Below, piece by piece: positions 43,622-52,448 of a DNA stretch of 64,000 bases. The stretch is from an uncultured Bacteroides sp. (GTDB lineage: Bacteria; Bacteroidota; Bacteroidia; Bacteroidales; UBA932): NCBI GenBank assembly GCA_900546925.1, contig UREV01000008.1, forward strand, positions 25,133 through 89,132. The letters run 5' to 3'. Every line of letters begins with the position of its first letter. The first letter of the stretch is position 1. The translations under genes were made by a program, and so were the position numbers. The notes beneath the pieces were generated by a model, which was not told the DNA's origin, did no database searches, and worked only from the letters and a program-made list of their open reading frames with translations.

Positions 43622-45507
43622 TACTCTACTGTTATGCGTATGGAGCTGCGTGTCTCAGTATTGGTGTTCCAGTTCTTTCCGCCATACACAGGTCGGATTA
43701 ACATACCCGTATATCGGTGACCGTTTTGGGTCAATCCCATCAGGGTGACAGTATTGCCATTTTGGTCTTTATACGTCGAGGACTTGATTCGTGGAGTGGT
43801 AGGTTTCATATACCCATTCTCATCTATAGTCCTGTTTGCCTCCATTTCCATATAGCTTGCACAGGCTATATCGCTGTGGGAGGCTGAGGAGGCGAAGTAA
43901 TACATGCCGCCGTAGTCCTCGCTCCAGGATGTCGTGGAGTGGTAGTTGCCGATGGCGTTTCTTGAGCGGCATGACAGCTCATCAATGCTCCAGTCAGACC
44001 ATGTGCCTCCGGGGATATAAAGCTCCTCACCGTTTATCTTGCTCTTAAACTTATAGATGACCACAAGATAGCGGAAGGGTCTTACAGCGTCAGTGCCATA
44101 AAACTCAGAGTTATCCTGATGCAGGTTTTTGTATGTTCCATCTGTATTTTTCTCTGCTATCCATTTCGCGTATCTCACGTTGTCCTCGTAATACCAGCCA
44201 TGTACAGATATTTCGCTGTTGCGCATCAGTTCGTCAATCTCATTTTCGTTGGGTATGCGCCATTCGCCCTTCCACAGTTTGTTTCTCACCACGTCATATT
44301 CCGAACCGGCGATATTACCGTCGATAGGTGAATAGGAATAGGTTCTGTCGATATATGTTCCCGGGTAATAACCCTTTTCCGAACCGGCTATAAACGAGGT
44401 CACTCCCGCAGCGTTTGTGGTCAGAGCATCGCCCACGGCAGTCACCTTTCCTTCGCCATTGACGATGACAGCCGGTTGCTCATATTTTGTCTCCAGTTCG
44501 CCCCAGGAGTAATAGTCGCCACGGTCGAAACTCTTATGCAGTTCACTCGACATCAGGTCAGTTAGCTCTTCTCCTTTGGCATTATACCATTTTCCGCCTC
44601 GCTTCTTCTGGTCGGCTGCACTCTCCGACCCCAAGTTATATGCCGCCCATATACATCCCGAAGGGAAGCCCATATCCACACCTGCGGTCTTATAGGATTC
44701 GGTGGGTTGTGAGGAGATGGAGATGAGGATGGCATTATTTTCCTTCATCTCCACCTTTGTCTGCCAGAAGGAATAGGAAGGAGCTTCGCTCTCGTCGGTA
44801 TGATTAGATTTGGCCGTACCGTATATCTGCAGTTCATTTTGCGGCAGGGTGACATAGCGATAGGTGCTTTTGCCTTCGGGCAGGTACATCTTGCCAAGTG
44901 CCACTGGCGCCTCTATCGTCAGGTCGGAATAGTCGCCATTATAGAACACCTGCAGCAGACTCATGGCATGGGTGAAGGAGAATCTCATCCTTGGTGCTGT
45001 CCATTCAGGCTTATCGCATACCAGCAGGTCGGCAGCACAATACTTCTCCAGTGTTGACTGGTCGGCATATTTGGTGTTGAACGCTGACGTGTATATCTTT
45101 TTTATATCATCCACCGACTTGCATTCCGTGTATTGTGCATCGTAGGGTGCATAGGCAAAATACTTGTATTCAGAGTCGTAATATATCTTAGAAGTGACAA
45201 CATTGCCGGAGCCATCCACAGGATAGGCATTGCCGGTCTTTGCCACCACATATCTGAGGTTGTTGGCCACAATTTTTCCGCTTTTATCCACCACGAACAC
45301 CCCGAGGTCATCACCCTCGGCAAACGTGGTGTAGATACCGTTGTTGACCGACGCTCTTGTAGATACATCCTGCGTCTTTCCGACAAACGAAGCCACATCA
45401 ACACTTATCTCCATCGGCATTTTCTCCGTTTCGAGGTGATTGTCGGTGGAGCATGCCGCAAATGCGATAGCTACAAATAATATATATAATATGTGCTTCA
45501 TAATCAT
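43621..45507 (-). CDS. Fimbrillin-like lipoprotein with one FISUMP-type module
   Basis: 628 residues. Signal MIMKHILYILFVAIAFAACSTD, Cys at 19. The fimbrillin-like part has EISVDVASFVGKTQDVSTRA, FAEGDDLGVFVVDKSG and YKYFAYAPYDAQY. The C-terminal module reads DMGFPSGCIWAAYNLGSESA, YYSWGELET, LWKGEWRIPNENEIDELM and ends GMLIRPVYGG. It shares architecture with its two operon neighbours but is not a simple duplicate. The stop overlaps the next gene's ATG (TAATG), and the upstream gene ends 2 bp before its start. Confidence 0.82.
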   Translation of the reverse strand: MIMKHILYILFVAIAFAACSTDNHLETEKMPMEISVDVASFVGKTQDVSTRASVNNGIYTTFAEGDDLGVFVVDKSGKIVANNLRYVVAKTGNAYPVDGSGNVVTSKIYYDSEYKYFAYAPYDAQYTECKSVDDIKKIYTSAFNTKYADQSTLEKYCAADLLVCDKPEWTAPRMRFSFTHAMSLLQVFYNGDYSDLTIEAPVALGKMYLPEGKSTYRYVTLPQNELQIYGTAKSNHTDESEAPSYSFWQTKVEMKENNAILISISSQPTESYKTAGVDMGFPSGCIWAAYNLGSESAADQKKRGGKWYNAKGEELTDLMSSELHKSFDRGDYYSWGELETKYEQPAVIVNGEGKVTAVGDALTTNAAGVTSFIAGSEKGYYPGTYIDRTYSYSPIDGNIAGSEYDVVRNKLWKGEWRIPNENEIDELMRNSEISVHGWYYEDNVRYAKWIAEKNTDGTYKNLHQDNSEFYGTDAVRPFRYLVVIYKFKSKINGEELYIPGGTWSDWSIDELSCRSRNAIGNYHSTTSWSEDYGGMYYFASSASHSDIACASYMEMEANRTIDENGYMKPTTPRIKSSTYKDQNGNTVTLMGLTQNGHRYTGMLIRPVYGGKNWNTNTETRSSIRITVE

Positions 45508-45509
45508 TA

Positions 45510-47384
45510 TTATTGTTTTTTAATCTCCCTCACCAACACTGGCCTTATGGCAAATCCGTTATATCGCTTATGCTTTTGAATGGCATTGTCCTTGGACGAC
45601 ATTTGTCCTATGCTCGGGTTACTAGGATCAATCTCGTATTTTGTATAAAAGGCGTAGGACTCCTCTTCGACCTTCTTTTCGCCTCCTGCAGTTGCGGAAG
45701 CAGGCGTGGATGTCCAGTAGCAGCACATAGCCTTCTCCACCTTCTTGTAGGTTTTTGTCTTTTCGTCAAGACCGGCATATCCCGTGATGGGCAGATAGAT
45801 GAGACCTGTCACTTTGCCTTCTGAATCCTTCTTCTGCACCTTCCATACCGAAGCGTCGAAGTCGAGGTTCTCCTCTGACCCCGTACCAGTGTCCACCTTC
45901 TTGACTGTTGACCATGTCCAGTCACATTTATCAATTATTTTTTCCCACATCGCCTTTGTCGGGGTCATCCAAAACCAGTGGCCTTCGCCAAGCATGTGTT
46001 TCACTGCATCATGTTCAGTATAGGCTATATCTGTAGTGGCACTGCTGGTATATCCTTCGGGAGAGTAGAGCGTTTCCTCTTTTCTTGCCACCTCTCCCCA
46101 AGAGAAGAGGTGTCCTGTTTCAAGGGTTTCTTTGGCCCCGAGGTTGCAGGTAGCCCAGAGCACATCGTAGTCCTTGTTTTCGTACTTCATTGTCATGCCT
46201 AAGCTGACGAACACCATCTGTGCAGTAATATAGCCTGTCTGATGCCAGGTAAGCTGGGGAGTGACTACTATCTCGATGGACTCGGTGTTATCTATATTGT
46301 ATGTGGTGCAATGCGATATCTCTATAGTGTTGAGTTTTACCTCTTTCTCTTTAAGCGAGAAGTTGAAGGTATATATCTTTCCTGCCTCAAACTTATTGTT
46401 GGTGATGGCTGTTGAGTTGAGATTGAGTTGATATGTCAGATAGTTGGTGTCGATGGTGAACTTCAGCGGCACACCGTTGAAATTGCCGTCGAGTGGAAAG
46501 CAGAGGTTATAGAATCTGCCGCTGTTGTTCATCGGTATCGTCACTTGGCCGATACTGGTGGTGAGTTTGTTGTAATATCCCGACTTGTCTGCCTGCTCTG
46601 CAATTGCGCCATCGGCAAATCTTAGCTTATCGGGATATATCTTCGAACCGTCATCAGACGCCATCTTTATGCCTGTGATGATGATGTCGGATGTTGTGCT
46701 GTTTGTAATGTTGAAGCGGATGATGGCACAGGCGGAGTTGAAATGCGAGACATTGGCAACAACGGCATTGTCATCCACCGACTTCAAGGTGGTGGAGGTA
46801 TATACGTAGGAATAGTCTTTTAATGCGCTGAGGTCGTTGGAGAGTTTGTCGAAGGCGAATGTCGAGGGTAGGGACATATCGACAGTCACGGCTGCTGAAC
46901 TGCTTGTGACTGTGGTTTTGTCATTTATCGGGTGGCATAAATACATTTTGTCGCCTGCAGCCACGGGATAGAGATATTTGTTGTTTTCTGACTCATAGTC
47001 ATATTTCACTCCACTGACGGTCTGCAGTTTGATTTTCGACTTAGCCTCATCTACAGTCTCAAACTTTGTTTTCGAATAATAGGCGGCAGCAGAAGACATT
47101 GTCTCATAGAACGGCACATACTCGCCGCCATACTCGCCGCCATGCTTTATGGCAGTAAGCATATTGTCGCTGTTTTCCCAGATATAGCTTACCTTGCCCC
47201 CTTTGGCGTCTGTGTTGTCATTCCATGAGCTTCTTGTCTGCTCGTCGGCGAAGGTGATGTTCAGTCGCCTAACGGAATCGGACACCATCTGCTCTTCATT
47301 GCACGAAGAGAACAATGACAGTGCTGACAGGATAATGCCAATGGCTGGTTTAAACATGCGTCCTATATCTCCTTTTATCTTCAT
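45510..47384 (-). CDS. Fimbrillin-like lipoprotein with one FISUMP-type module
   Basis: 624 residues. The signal MFKPAIGIILSALSLFSSCNE has Cys at 28 if the first ATG is used; Met10 is an alternative start. RLNITFADEQTRSSWNDNT and SYIWENSDNMLTAIKHGGEY are the strand-swap-type fimbrillin N-terminus. YKDYDVLWATCNLGAKET-like sequence, then LFSWGEVARKE, GEGHWFWMTPTKAMWEKI and GFAIRPVLV form the C-terminal module. It is the second gene of the operon. Confidence 0.8.
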   Translation of the reverse strand: MKIKGDIGRMFKPAIGIILSALSLFSSCNEEQMVSDSVRRLNITFADEQTRSSWNDNTDAKGGKVSYIWENSDNMLTAIKHGGEYGGEYVPFYETMSSAAAYYSKTKFETVDEAKSKIKLQTVSGVKYDYESENNKYLYPVAAGDKMYLCHPINDKTTVTSSSAAVTVDMSLPSTFAFDKLSNDLSALKDYSYVYTSTTLKSVDDNAVVANVSHFNSACAIIRFNITNSTTSDIIITGIKMASDDGSKIYPDKLRFADGAIAEQADKSGYYNKLTTSIGQVTIPMNNSGRFYNLCFPLDGNFNGVPLKFTIDTNYLTYQLNLNSTAITNNKFEAGKIYTFNFSLKEKEVKLNTIEISHCTTYNIDNTESIEIVVTPQLTWHQTGYITAQMVFVSLGMTMKYENKDYDVLWATCNLGAKETLETGHLFSWGEVARKEETLYSPEGYTSSATTDIAYTEHDAVKHMLGEGHWFWMTPTKAMWEKIIDKCDWTWSTVKKVDTGTGSEENLDFDASVWKVQKKDSEGKVTGLIYLPITGYAGLDEKTKTYKKVEKAMCCYWTSTPASATAGGEKKVEEESYAFYTKYEIDPSNPSIGQMSSKDNAIQKHKRYNGFAIRPVLVREIKKQ

Positions 47385-47421
47385 TTATCTCCTATTATCT
47401 TCTTAGTTCTTCTTTTTCTTC

Positions 47422-48447
47422 TTAGTTCTTTTCGGTCATGTTGTCGCCAGAGAACTCGCCTCCTGATACAATATCATTGCAGTCGAAGAAGTTGTCTTGC
47501 GAAATGACCTTGATGAGCTTTGGCCCTTTCTCAGAGATGGAGAACACGTAGATGTAGTTCTTGCCACTCTGCCATGTTTCAGTGTCCACGAACGATGCCT
47601 GCTTTGTCTCTCCGTTACATTTGAGCGACACCTGCCACTGATTTGTGTTGTTGGCATCGGGCACACAATAATAATATGTAGCGGAGGTCACGGCATCGGT
47701 AGTGTTGTTGGCAGGGATATTCACGTCGGCAAAACTAAAAGCGTCGGCACTCTTTTCTGTAGTGTTCACCTGCGATGTGGCTTTTGGTGTGTCTGTGCTC
47801 CAGTCATAGGAATATGTAAGGGTTGCTTTCGATGCGATGGCTGCATCGGGAGTAAGTTTGATGTCTGAAATCGTCATATCTTCAGTACCTTCCTTTTTGA
47901 AAGCCACACATACCCTGCAATGTGCATAAGCAAAACGGAGGTTGACTCTTTTGCCGAAATAATCAGAGCCATTCATTATCTTCAGCGGTTTTGCAGCCAT
48001 CACGCTGCCCGTCGTGTTGTTCTCAAGACTTAATGTCATCGAACTGGCATTTATATCCGTGACTGCATCGATAGGCGCTCCTGCCGTAAACAGATAGCTG
48101 TCGGCATTCGGATTCCAATATACGAGATGTTGGGTGTCGTTGACATACGACCAGCCGTCAGTCCCGAAATTCACCTCATAGCCATTCATCGCCACTGTCT
48201 GCGCTCTATCCTTTTCTGAAGCTGCAAACACCTTGAAGTTGTCATACATCCCTTGGGGTATTCCCCTCGTGGATGGAGAGTCATTGTCAGCAGATACTAT
48301 AATGGGTGAATATCCGGGGACATCATCCCCGGATATCTTATCCGCCTCATTACAGCCATTCAGCAGTATGGCTGCAATATCAGACAGCATAAAAAGCACC
48401 AACCAACATATCCTTTTACCTGACAATAATCCATGTGACATACACAA
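47422..48447 (-). CDS. Fimbrillin family lipoprotein (Mfa/FimA-like), no C-terminal module
   Basis: 341 residues. A long lipoprotein signal (LVLFMLSDIAAILLNGCNE, Cys at 32). IIVSADNDSPSTRGIPQGMYDNF is the typical start with the Arg where gingipain-type processing can occur; NAIDAVTDINASSMTLSL-like strands and LRFAYAHCRVCVAFKKEGTEDMTISDI are standard fimbrillin sequence. As the first and shortest gene it may be the shaft subunit or an anchor, with the three larger proteins as accessories; this is inference. Promoter at 48473. Confidence 0.82.
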   Translation of the reverse strand: MCMSHGLLSGKRICWLVLFMLSDIAAILLNGCNEADKISGDDVPGYSPIIVSADNDSPSTRGIPQGMYDNFKVFAASEKDRAQTVAMNGYEVNFGTDGWSYVNDTQHLVYWNPNADSYLFTAGAPIDAVTDINASSMTLSLENNTTGSVMAAKPLKIMNGSDYFGKRVNLRFAYAHCRVCVAFKKEGTEDMTISDIKLTPDAAIASKATLTYSYDWSTDTPKATSQVNTTEKSADAFSFADVNIPANNTTDAVTSATYYYCVPDANNTNQWQVSLKCNGETKQASFVDTETWQSGKNYIYVFSISEKGPKLIKVISQDNFFDCNDIVSGGEFSGDNMTEKN

Positions 48448-48472
48448 TGTATCCTATCTTTGTTTCATGGTG

Positions 48473-48480
48473 CAAAGTTA
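48473..48480 (-). promoter_or_regulatory. -7 element TAACTTTG of the fimbrillin-like operon
   Basis: On the minus strand TAACTTTG lies 25 bp before the ATG of the first gene. No strong TTTG is visible at -33, so an activator may be needed. Confidence 0.55.
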
Positions 48481-48520
48481 GTACATTTATTTTAATGAAT
48501 AATTAATTCTTTACCTACAA

Positions 48521-49543
48521 ATGAGCTTGAGCAGCAATTCGCCACATCCAGTCTGTACTTTTGTCTCTGTCTGCCCGGTAAATGTATCTGTCGGCGAATG
48601 GTATGCAGCGAACCTCTATCCTATTATATCTGCAGGACTATCATTCCTGGTATCCTGGATTCCTTTTTCAATGACTGAGGTTCTGGCAGTTTGTGCCATC
48701 GGACTGATAATATGCCTCTTAGCCAAGGGTATACGGAATAAGGACAAGGTATGGAGGATTGCATTGAGAGAAGCGGAACTGATTGCATGGATATTCATCT
48801 GGCTTTATATGGGATGGGGCATGAACTACTTCAGGGAGAGCATATATTCAAGAGGCAATATCGAATGCCAGCCATTTGACGAAAAGGTCTTCAATAAGTT
48901 TCTATCTGACTATGCTGACAGTTTGAATTATGCATATACTCAGGACTCTGTCGATCTGCCAGCATTCGAGGACGATATAAAGTCCAAATATACATCCGTT
49001 CCCGATAGTTTTGGACTATGTGAGCCGAAGAATTGGCAACACCCGAAACAGCTTTTGTTCAACAGACTGTATACTTCTGTAGGAGTCGGTGGGTACATAG
49101 GTCCGTTTTTCTGTGAAACACATATAAATGCAGACCTGCTTCCTGCTCAGCGACCGTACAGTTATGCACACGAACTTTCGCATCTGCTTGGAGTAAGCAA
49201 TGAAGATGAAGCTAACTTCTGGGCATATGAAATATGCCGAAGATCCGATATTCCTGCTGTGAGATACAGCGGATACTATTCTCTGCTTCCATATGTGCTT
49301 TCTAACGCTTCAAAGGTATTAAGCGCTGATGAATATAAGACTTATATCAGTTCGATCAAGCCTGAAATCATACAGCAGCTGATCGATCAGCAGAACTTCT
49401 GGAAATCAAATTATAACAAGATTCTAGGCAAGATTCAATCTGCGGTGTATGATTCAATGCTGAAGGCCAACAAGATATCTTCCGGCACTAAGAATTATAT
49501 TCAGGTCATTGACTTGATAATTGCTGTTGAATATTACAAATAG
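48521..49543 (+). CDS. DUF3810 membrane protein with zinc-peptidase-like motif
   Basis: 340 residues. Two to three N-terminal membrane segments (about 32-52, 54-75 and 87-105), then a soluble domain with PAQRPYSYAHELSHLLGVSNEDEANFWAYE, which has the HExxH-type HELSH and a downstream Glu as in gluzincins. This is DUF3810, found across Bacteroidota; protease activity is inferred from the motif. It is followed after 19 bp by a small membrane protein. Confidence 0.85.
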   Translation: MSLSSNSPHPVCTFVSVCPVNVSVGEWYAANLYPIISAGLSFLVSWIPFSMTEVLAVCAIGLIICLLAKGIRNKDKVWRIALREAELIAWIFIWLYMGWGMNYFRESIYSRGNIECQPFDEKVFNKFLSDYADSLNYAYTQDSVDLPAFEDDIKSKYTSVPDSFGLCEPKNWQHPKQLLFNRLYTSVGVGGYIGPFFCETHINADLLPAQRPYSYAHELSHLLGVSNEDEANFWAYEICRRSDIPAVRYSGYYSLLPYVLSNASKVLSADEYKTYISSIKPEIIQQLIDQQNFWKSNYNKILGKIQSAVYDSMLKANKISSGTKNYIQVIDLIIAVEYYK

Positions 49544-49562
49544 GGGGAATAATTTAATAGTT

Positions 49563-49772
49563 ATGAAAATATTTACAAAAGAAAGCGCAGCATTTATAGT
49601 TCTTGCATTCATCATCTGGACAATCCTTGAAATCATCTACGACTTGATTACTGGGGTGACCCTTGCAGAGATGGTATCTGCAAAGTATGTTGTAGGCTAT
49701 CTGGTAAGCGGGATTGTATTCGCTACAGTCTTGCTGTTATTCCAAGTTTGGAACGAGAAAAAGAAAAAGTGA
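49563..49772 (+). CDS. Small two-span membrane protein
   Basis: 69 residues from MKIFTKESAAFIVLAFIIW; the ATG at 49521 lies inside the upstream gene. Two membrane segments (about 8-27 and 43-61) and a basic KKKK tail. I do not recognise it. It lies 19 bp after the DUF3810 gene and 6 bp before a further short frame, so it is probably in one operon. Confidence 0.6.
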   Translation: MKIFTKESAAFIVLAFIIWTILEIIYDLITGVTLAEMVSAKYVVGYLVSGIVFATVLLLFQVWNEKKKK

Positions 49773-49778
49773 GCTAAC

Positions 49779-49904
49779 ATGAAACGAATCTTAACAATCC
49801 TTTCAATCTTGATAAGCTGTATCACGGTGTCACACAATGTCCACAAATTCACCCTCGATGTAACATACGTCCAAAAAGGTGTACAACTGGTGACCAAGGT
49901 ATGA
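49779..49904 (+). CDS. Very short exported peptide or remnant
   Basis: 41 codons: MKRILTILSILISCITVSHN followed by VHKFTLDVTYVQKGVQLVTKV. A signal-like N-terminus and 6-bp spacing to the gene before favour translation. It may also be the start of a larger gene that was lost. No family recognised. Confidence 0.35.
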   Translation: MKRILTILSILISCITVSHNVHKFTLDVTYVQKGVQLVTKV

Positions 49905-49947
49905 CAATAATTGGAATTCTCGTATATTTATAAGCATATGATTATCA

Positions 49948-49980
49948 ATAAAAAAGCCCTCTGCTTAATTGCAGAAGGCT
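49948..49980 (-). terminator. Hairpin with A/T tract
   Basis: AGCC-c-TCTGC pairs with GCAGA-a-GGCT; the flanking A run on the left gives a T tract when read on the minus strand. No minus-strand gene ends here, so it may be left over or may act on the plus strand without the T run. Confidence 0.45.
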
Positions 49981-50005
49981 GTACATCGGGTGCACATATA
50001 ATTAA

Positions 50006-50137
50006 TTGATTATCAATAGATTATGCGGTTCTATTTTCGATACGAATTTCGGAGAATTGTACTACTATGACAAGACGGCAGACGATGCCGAACGACATGT
50101 AGAGATCATTCCGCTTTATGCTCTCAGTAATCTATGA
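50006..50137 (+). pseudogene. Unidentified C-terminal gene fragment
   Basis: An open frame without start reads RLCGSIFDTNFGELYYYDKT then ADDAERHVEIIPLYALSNL before a stop. Composition and length look like the end of a real protein rather than chance, but I cannot assign a family. The flanks contain nothing continuous with it. Confidence 0.35.
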
Positions 50138-50360
50138 TTGCTGAGGATGCTGACTGTGGAAAGTGAACGAACATAGGTAAGGCCATCCACTTAATTCTGT
50201 TCCTTCATATCTCTGAATCCCTTCCCGCATCCTGCACAAAAGTTCCCTCATATATCTGCCTGGTATTATTCCAATGGTTCAGTATCTGAATCTTCCGATA
50301 ATTCAAAAAGCGGTGGCATAATTATATAATATTCCTTGAAACGAAATATGCAAAAAGTAA

Positions 50361-50368
50361 TATATTTG
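50361..50368 (+). promoter_or_regulatory. -7 element TATATTTG of the AraC/TPR gene
   Basis: TATATTTG ends one base before the ATG at 50370, so that codon cannot be the start; the ATG at 50400 gives a ~25-nt leader and a good signal peptide. Confidence 0.65.
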
Positions 50369-50399
50369 CATGATGGGAAGTAATTTTTCCTGCCGGATT

Positions 50400-52067
50400 A
50401 TGAAAACTGATGTTGGACTCAAGATAATAGCTTTAGTGTTTTTTTTAGCAGCGGGACAGCCTGTGCTTGCGGATGAGGATGCGGGGAAGGATGCGTATGT
50501 GGATTCGCTGATGAGCATCGTACGTCCGATGAGAGATCGCGGGAGGCTCGTGCTTGCGGCACAGGAATTCATGGATTTTCTTGACCGTGAGGGATTTACT
50601 GATGGGAAAATCATTATCCCGGACAGGTGCCCTGTTGACAGTGTACGTGCCTTGACCTGGTATTGGGCCGGGGAATGGTATTATGATTCCCAGAACTATG
50701 CCACCTCTCTTGACTATGCACTGAAGTCCATGGAATTGCTTTCTTCAAAGGTCACGTCTCCAGTCCTGAAGGCGGATTGCTCCAACCTTGTCTCGATAGT
50801 CTATTTCCGCCTGTCCGACTTTGTCAATGCACTCGAATATTCAAAAATGTCCCTTTCCATCGCACGGGAGCTTGCCGACAGGGAGAGGATGAGTTATGCC
50901 CTGAATACGATTGCAGGAATCAGTCTCGCATCCCGCCAGCCGGAAGAAGGTGAAAAGTATGTCCTTGAGGCTATCAAAATTTGCGAGGAGCAGCACGATT
51001 CGGTCAAGCTTTCCGTCAGGCTTGGCATGGCATCAGAAATATACCATGCAATGGGCCGGGATGAGGAAAGCCTGGAATACGCAAGGCGAGGCTACGATGT
51101 CAGCATGCAGCTTGGCAGTCCGGACAAGGCTGCAGTGAGGCTTGTGCAGATGGCGGCGGCGTCAAATTCACTTGGCCGGCTCGAGGAGGCCGAGAAGTGT
51201 CTCAGGGAGGCAATACCGGTTCTTGAGCAATGCGGCAACCTCCAGTCATGGGCCATTGCCGGGAACCAGATGGGTGACATCATGCTCGAGAAGGGTGATT
51301 CTGCTTCAGCAGCCTGCTATTTTGAAAAATCTCTTAAAGTGTTTGAGTCCAGGGGAGACGCCTACAATATGAGCCATTCACATTACGGCCTTGGACGGGC
51401 TTTGATGCCTGCTGATCCTTCCCTTGCTGCAAACCATATAATGAAATATACGCAGATTCGTGACAGCCTCTACAACAGCGAGATGAAGCGGGGACTGAAT
51501 GAGTATCATGCCATCTACGGCAATGACCGTCTTCTGGAAGAAATGGATCATGGAAGAATGATACGCCGCAGGCTGATTGTTATGGGAATCGCTTTGCTCC
51601 TGATTATGTCAGGGCTTTTGTGCATCATATTCTTGAGGATGAGGCATGCAAGGCTGTCTTTGGAAAGAGCGATGGCGCGTATTGCAGAGTTGGAAAACCA
51701 GACGAAGGAAATCCATGAGGACGACAAGCCTGCAGCCGTGCCGGATTCTGGTAATGAATTCCTGCGCCGTCTGACTGATATTGCGCTTGAAGTCATTACT
51801 GAAGGTAATGTGGACTATGAACTGATTGCATCCAGAATGTGCATATCCAGAGCCCATCTTAACAGGAAAGTCAAGGCCCTGGCCGGATGCACCACCACTG
51901 ATTTCATCCTCGCCATCAGGATTTCAAAGGCCAAGGAACTGCTTCGCGGGACTTCGCTTCCTGTATGGGAGGTTGCCCAGAGATGCGGATTCAGCGACAA
52001 TGCCTATTTCAGTACCATGTTCAAAAAGACTGTGGGATGCACTCCTGTGCAGTTCAGGAATGCCTGA
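50400..52067 (+). CDS. TPR sensor with C-terminal AraC-type DNA-binding domain, membrane anchored
   Basis: 555 residues from MKTDVGLKIIALVFFLAAG, a signal peptide. Residues ~60-360 are tetratricopeptide-like helical repeats (SLDYALKSMELL, NALEYSKMSLSIARELADR, ALNTIAGISLASRQPEEGEKY). One membrane segment near 385-405 (LIVMGIALLLIMSGLLCIIF) separates them from a coiled linker and the AraC domain: LIASRMCISRAHLNRKVKALAG and VWEVAQRCGFSDNAYFSTMFKKTVGCTPVQFR. Thus the TPR part faces the periplasm and the regulator the cytoplasm. It probably controls the short peptide and fimbrillin-like gene just downstream. Confidence 0.85.
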   Translation: MKTDVGLKIIALVFFLAAGQPVLADEDAGKDAYVDSLMSIVRPMRDRGRLVLAAQEFMDFLDREGFTDGKIIIPDRCPVDSVRALTWYWAGEWYYDSQNYATSLDYALKSMELLSSKVTSPVLKADCSNLVSIVYFRLSDFVNALEYSKMSLSIARELADRERMSYALNTIAGISLASRQPEEGEKYVLEAIKICEEQHDSVKLSVRLGMASEIYHAMGRDEESLEYARRGYDVSMQLGSPDKAAVRLVQMAAASNSLGRLEEAEKCLREAIPVLEQCGNLQSWAIAGNQMGDIMLEKGDSASAACYFEKSLKVFESRGDAYNMSHSHYGLGRALMPADPSLAANHIMKYTQIRDSLYNSEMKRGLNEYHAIYGNDRLLEEMDHGRMIRRRLIVMGIALLLIMSGLLCIIFLRMRHARLSLERAMARIAELENQTKEIHEDDKPAAVPDSGNEFLRRLTDIALEVITEGNVDYELIASRMCISRAHLNRKVKALAGCTTTDFILAIRISKAKELLRGTSLPVWEVAQRCGFSDNAYFSTMFKKTVGCTPVQFRNA

Positions 52068-52182
52068 CAGCCATACCCCAGCGGGATAATGTTCCTAAAA
52101 CAAAAGATGATGTTCTTTAATCAAAACAAGGGACATCATTTTCTTTTTATCTTCGAAGCTGGAAATATAAAACAATTACACC

Positions 52183-52365
52183 ATGAAATACATGACAGAA
52201 ACAAGACATTACACAACACCGCAAATCTTGCAAGTCGACATCATTCCTGCAAGCGTACTTTGCGGAAGTTCTTTCGGATTTACAGTCGATGAAGATGGCT
52301 TCATTGACGGTGACTTTGACAGTGCCAACAACGGCTATGGATCAATCTACAATGGGTTATATTGA
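52183..52365 (+). CDS. 60-residue Gly-rich peptide
   Basis: MKYMTETRHYTTPQILQVDI then PASVLCGSSFGFTVDEDG and a tail rich in Gly, Asp, Asn and Tyr. No signal peptide. The pattern YxxPQIxxVxIxPxxVLCGSS followed by a Gly/Asp tail occurs in short Bacteroidota proteins found near fimbrillin or TPR/AraC genes; their function is not known. The ATG at 52192 is an alternative start. It lies 115 bp after the regulator and 83 bp before the fimbrillin-like gene. Confidence 0.65.
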   Translation: MKYMTETRHYTTPQILQVDIIPASVLCGSSFGFTVDEDGFIDGDFDSANNGYGSIYNGLY

Positions 52366-52448
52366 TTCTGCGGTGATTACAGGATATTCTGGAACCGTTT
52401 AATAATTTTTAAACTCATGAAACTTAAAATGTAAAAATTTTTGATAGT

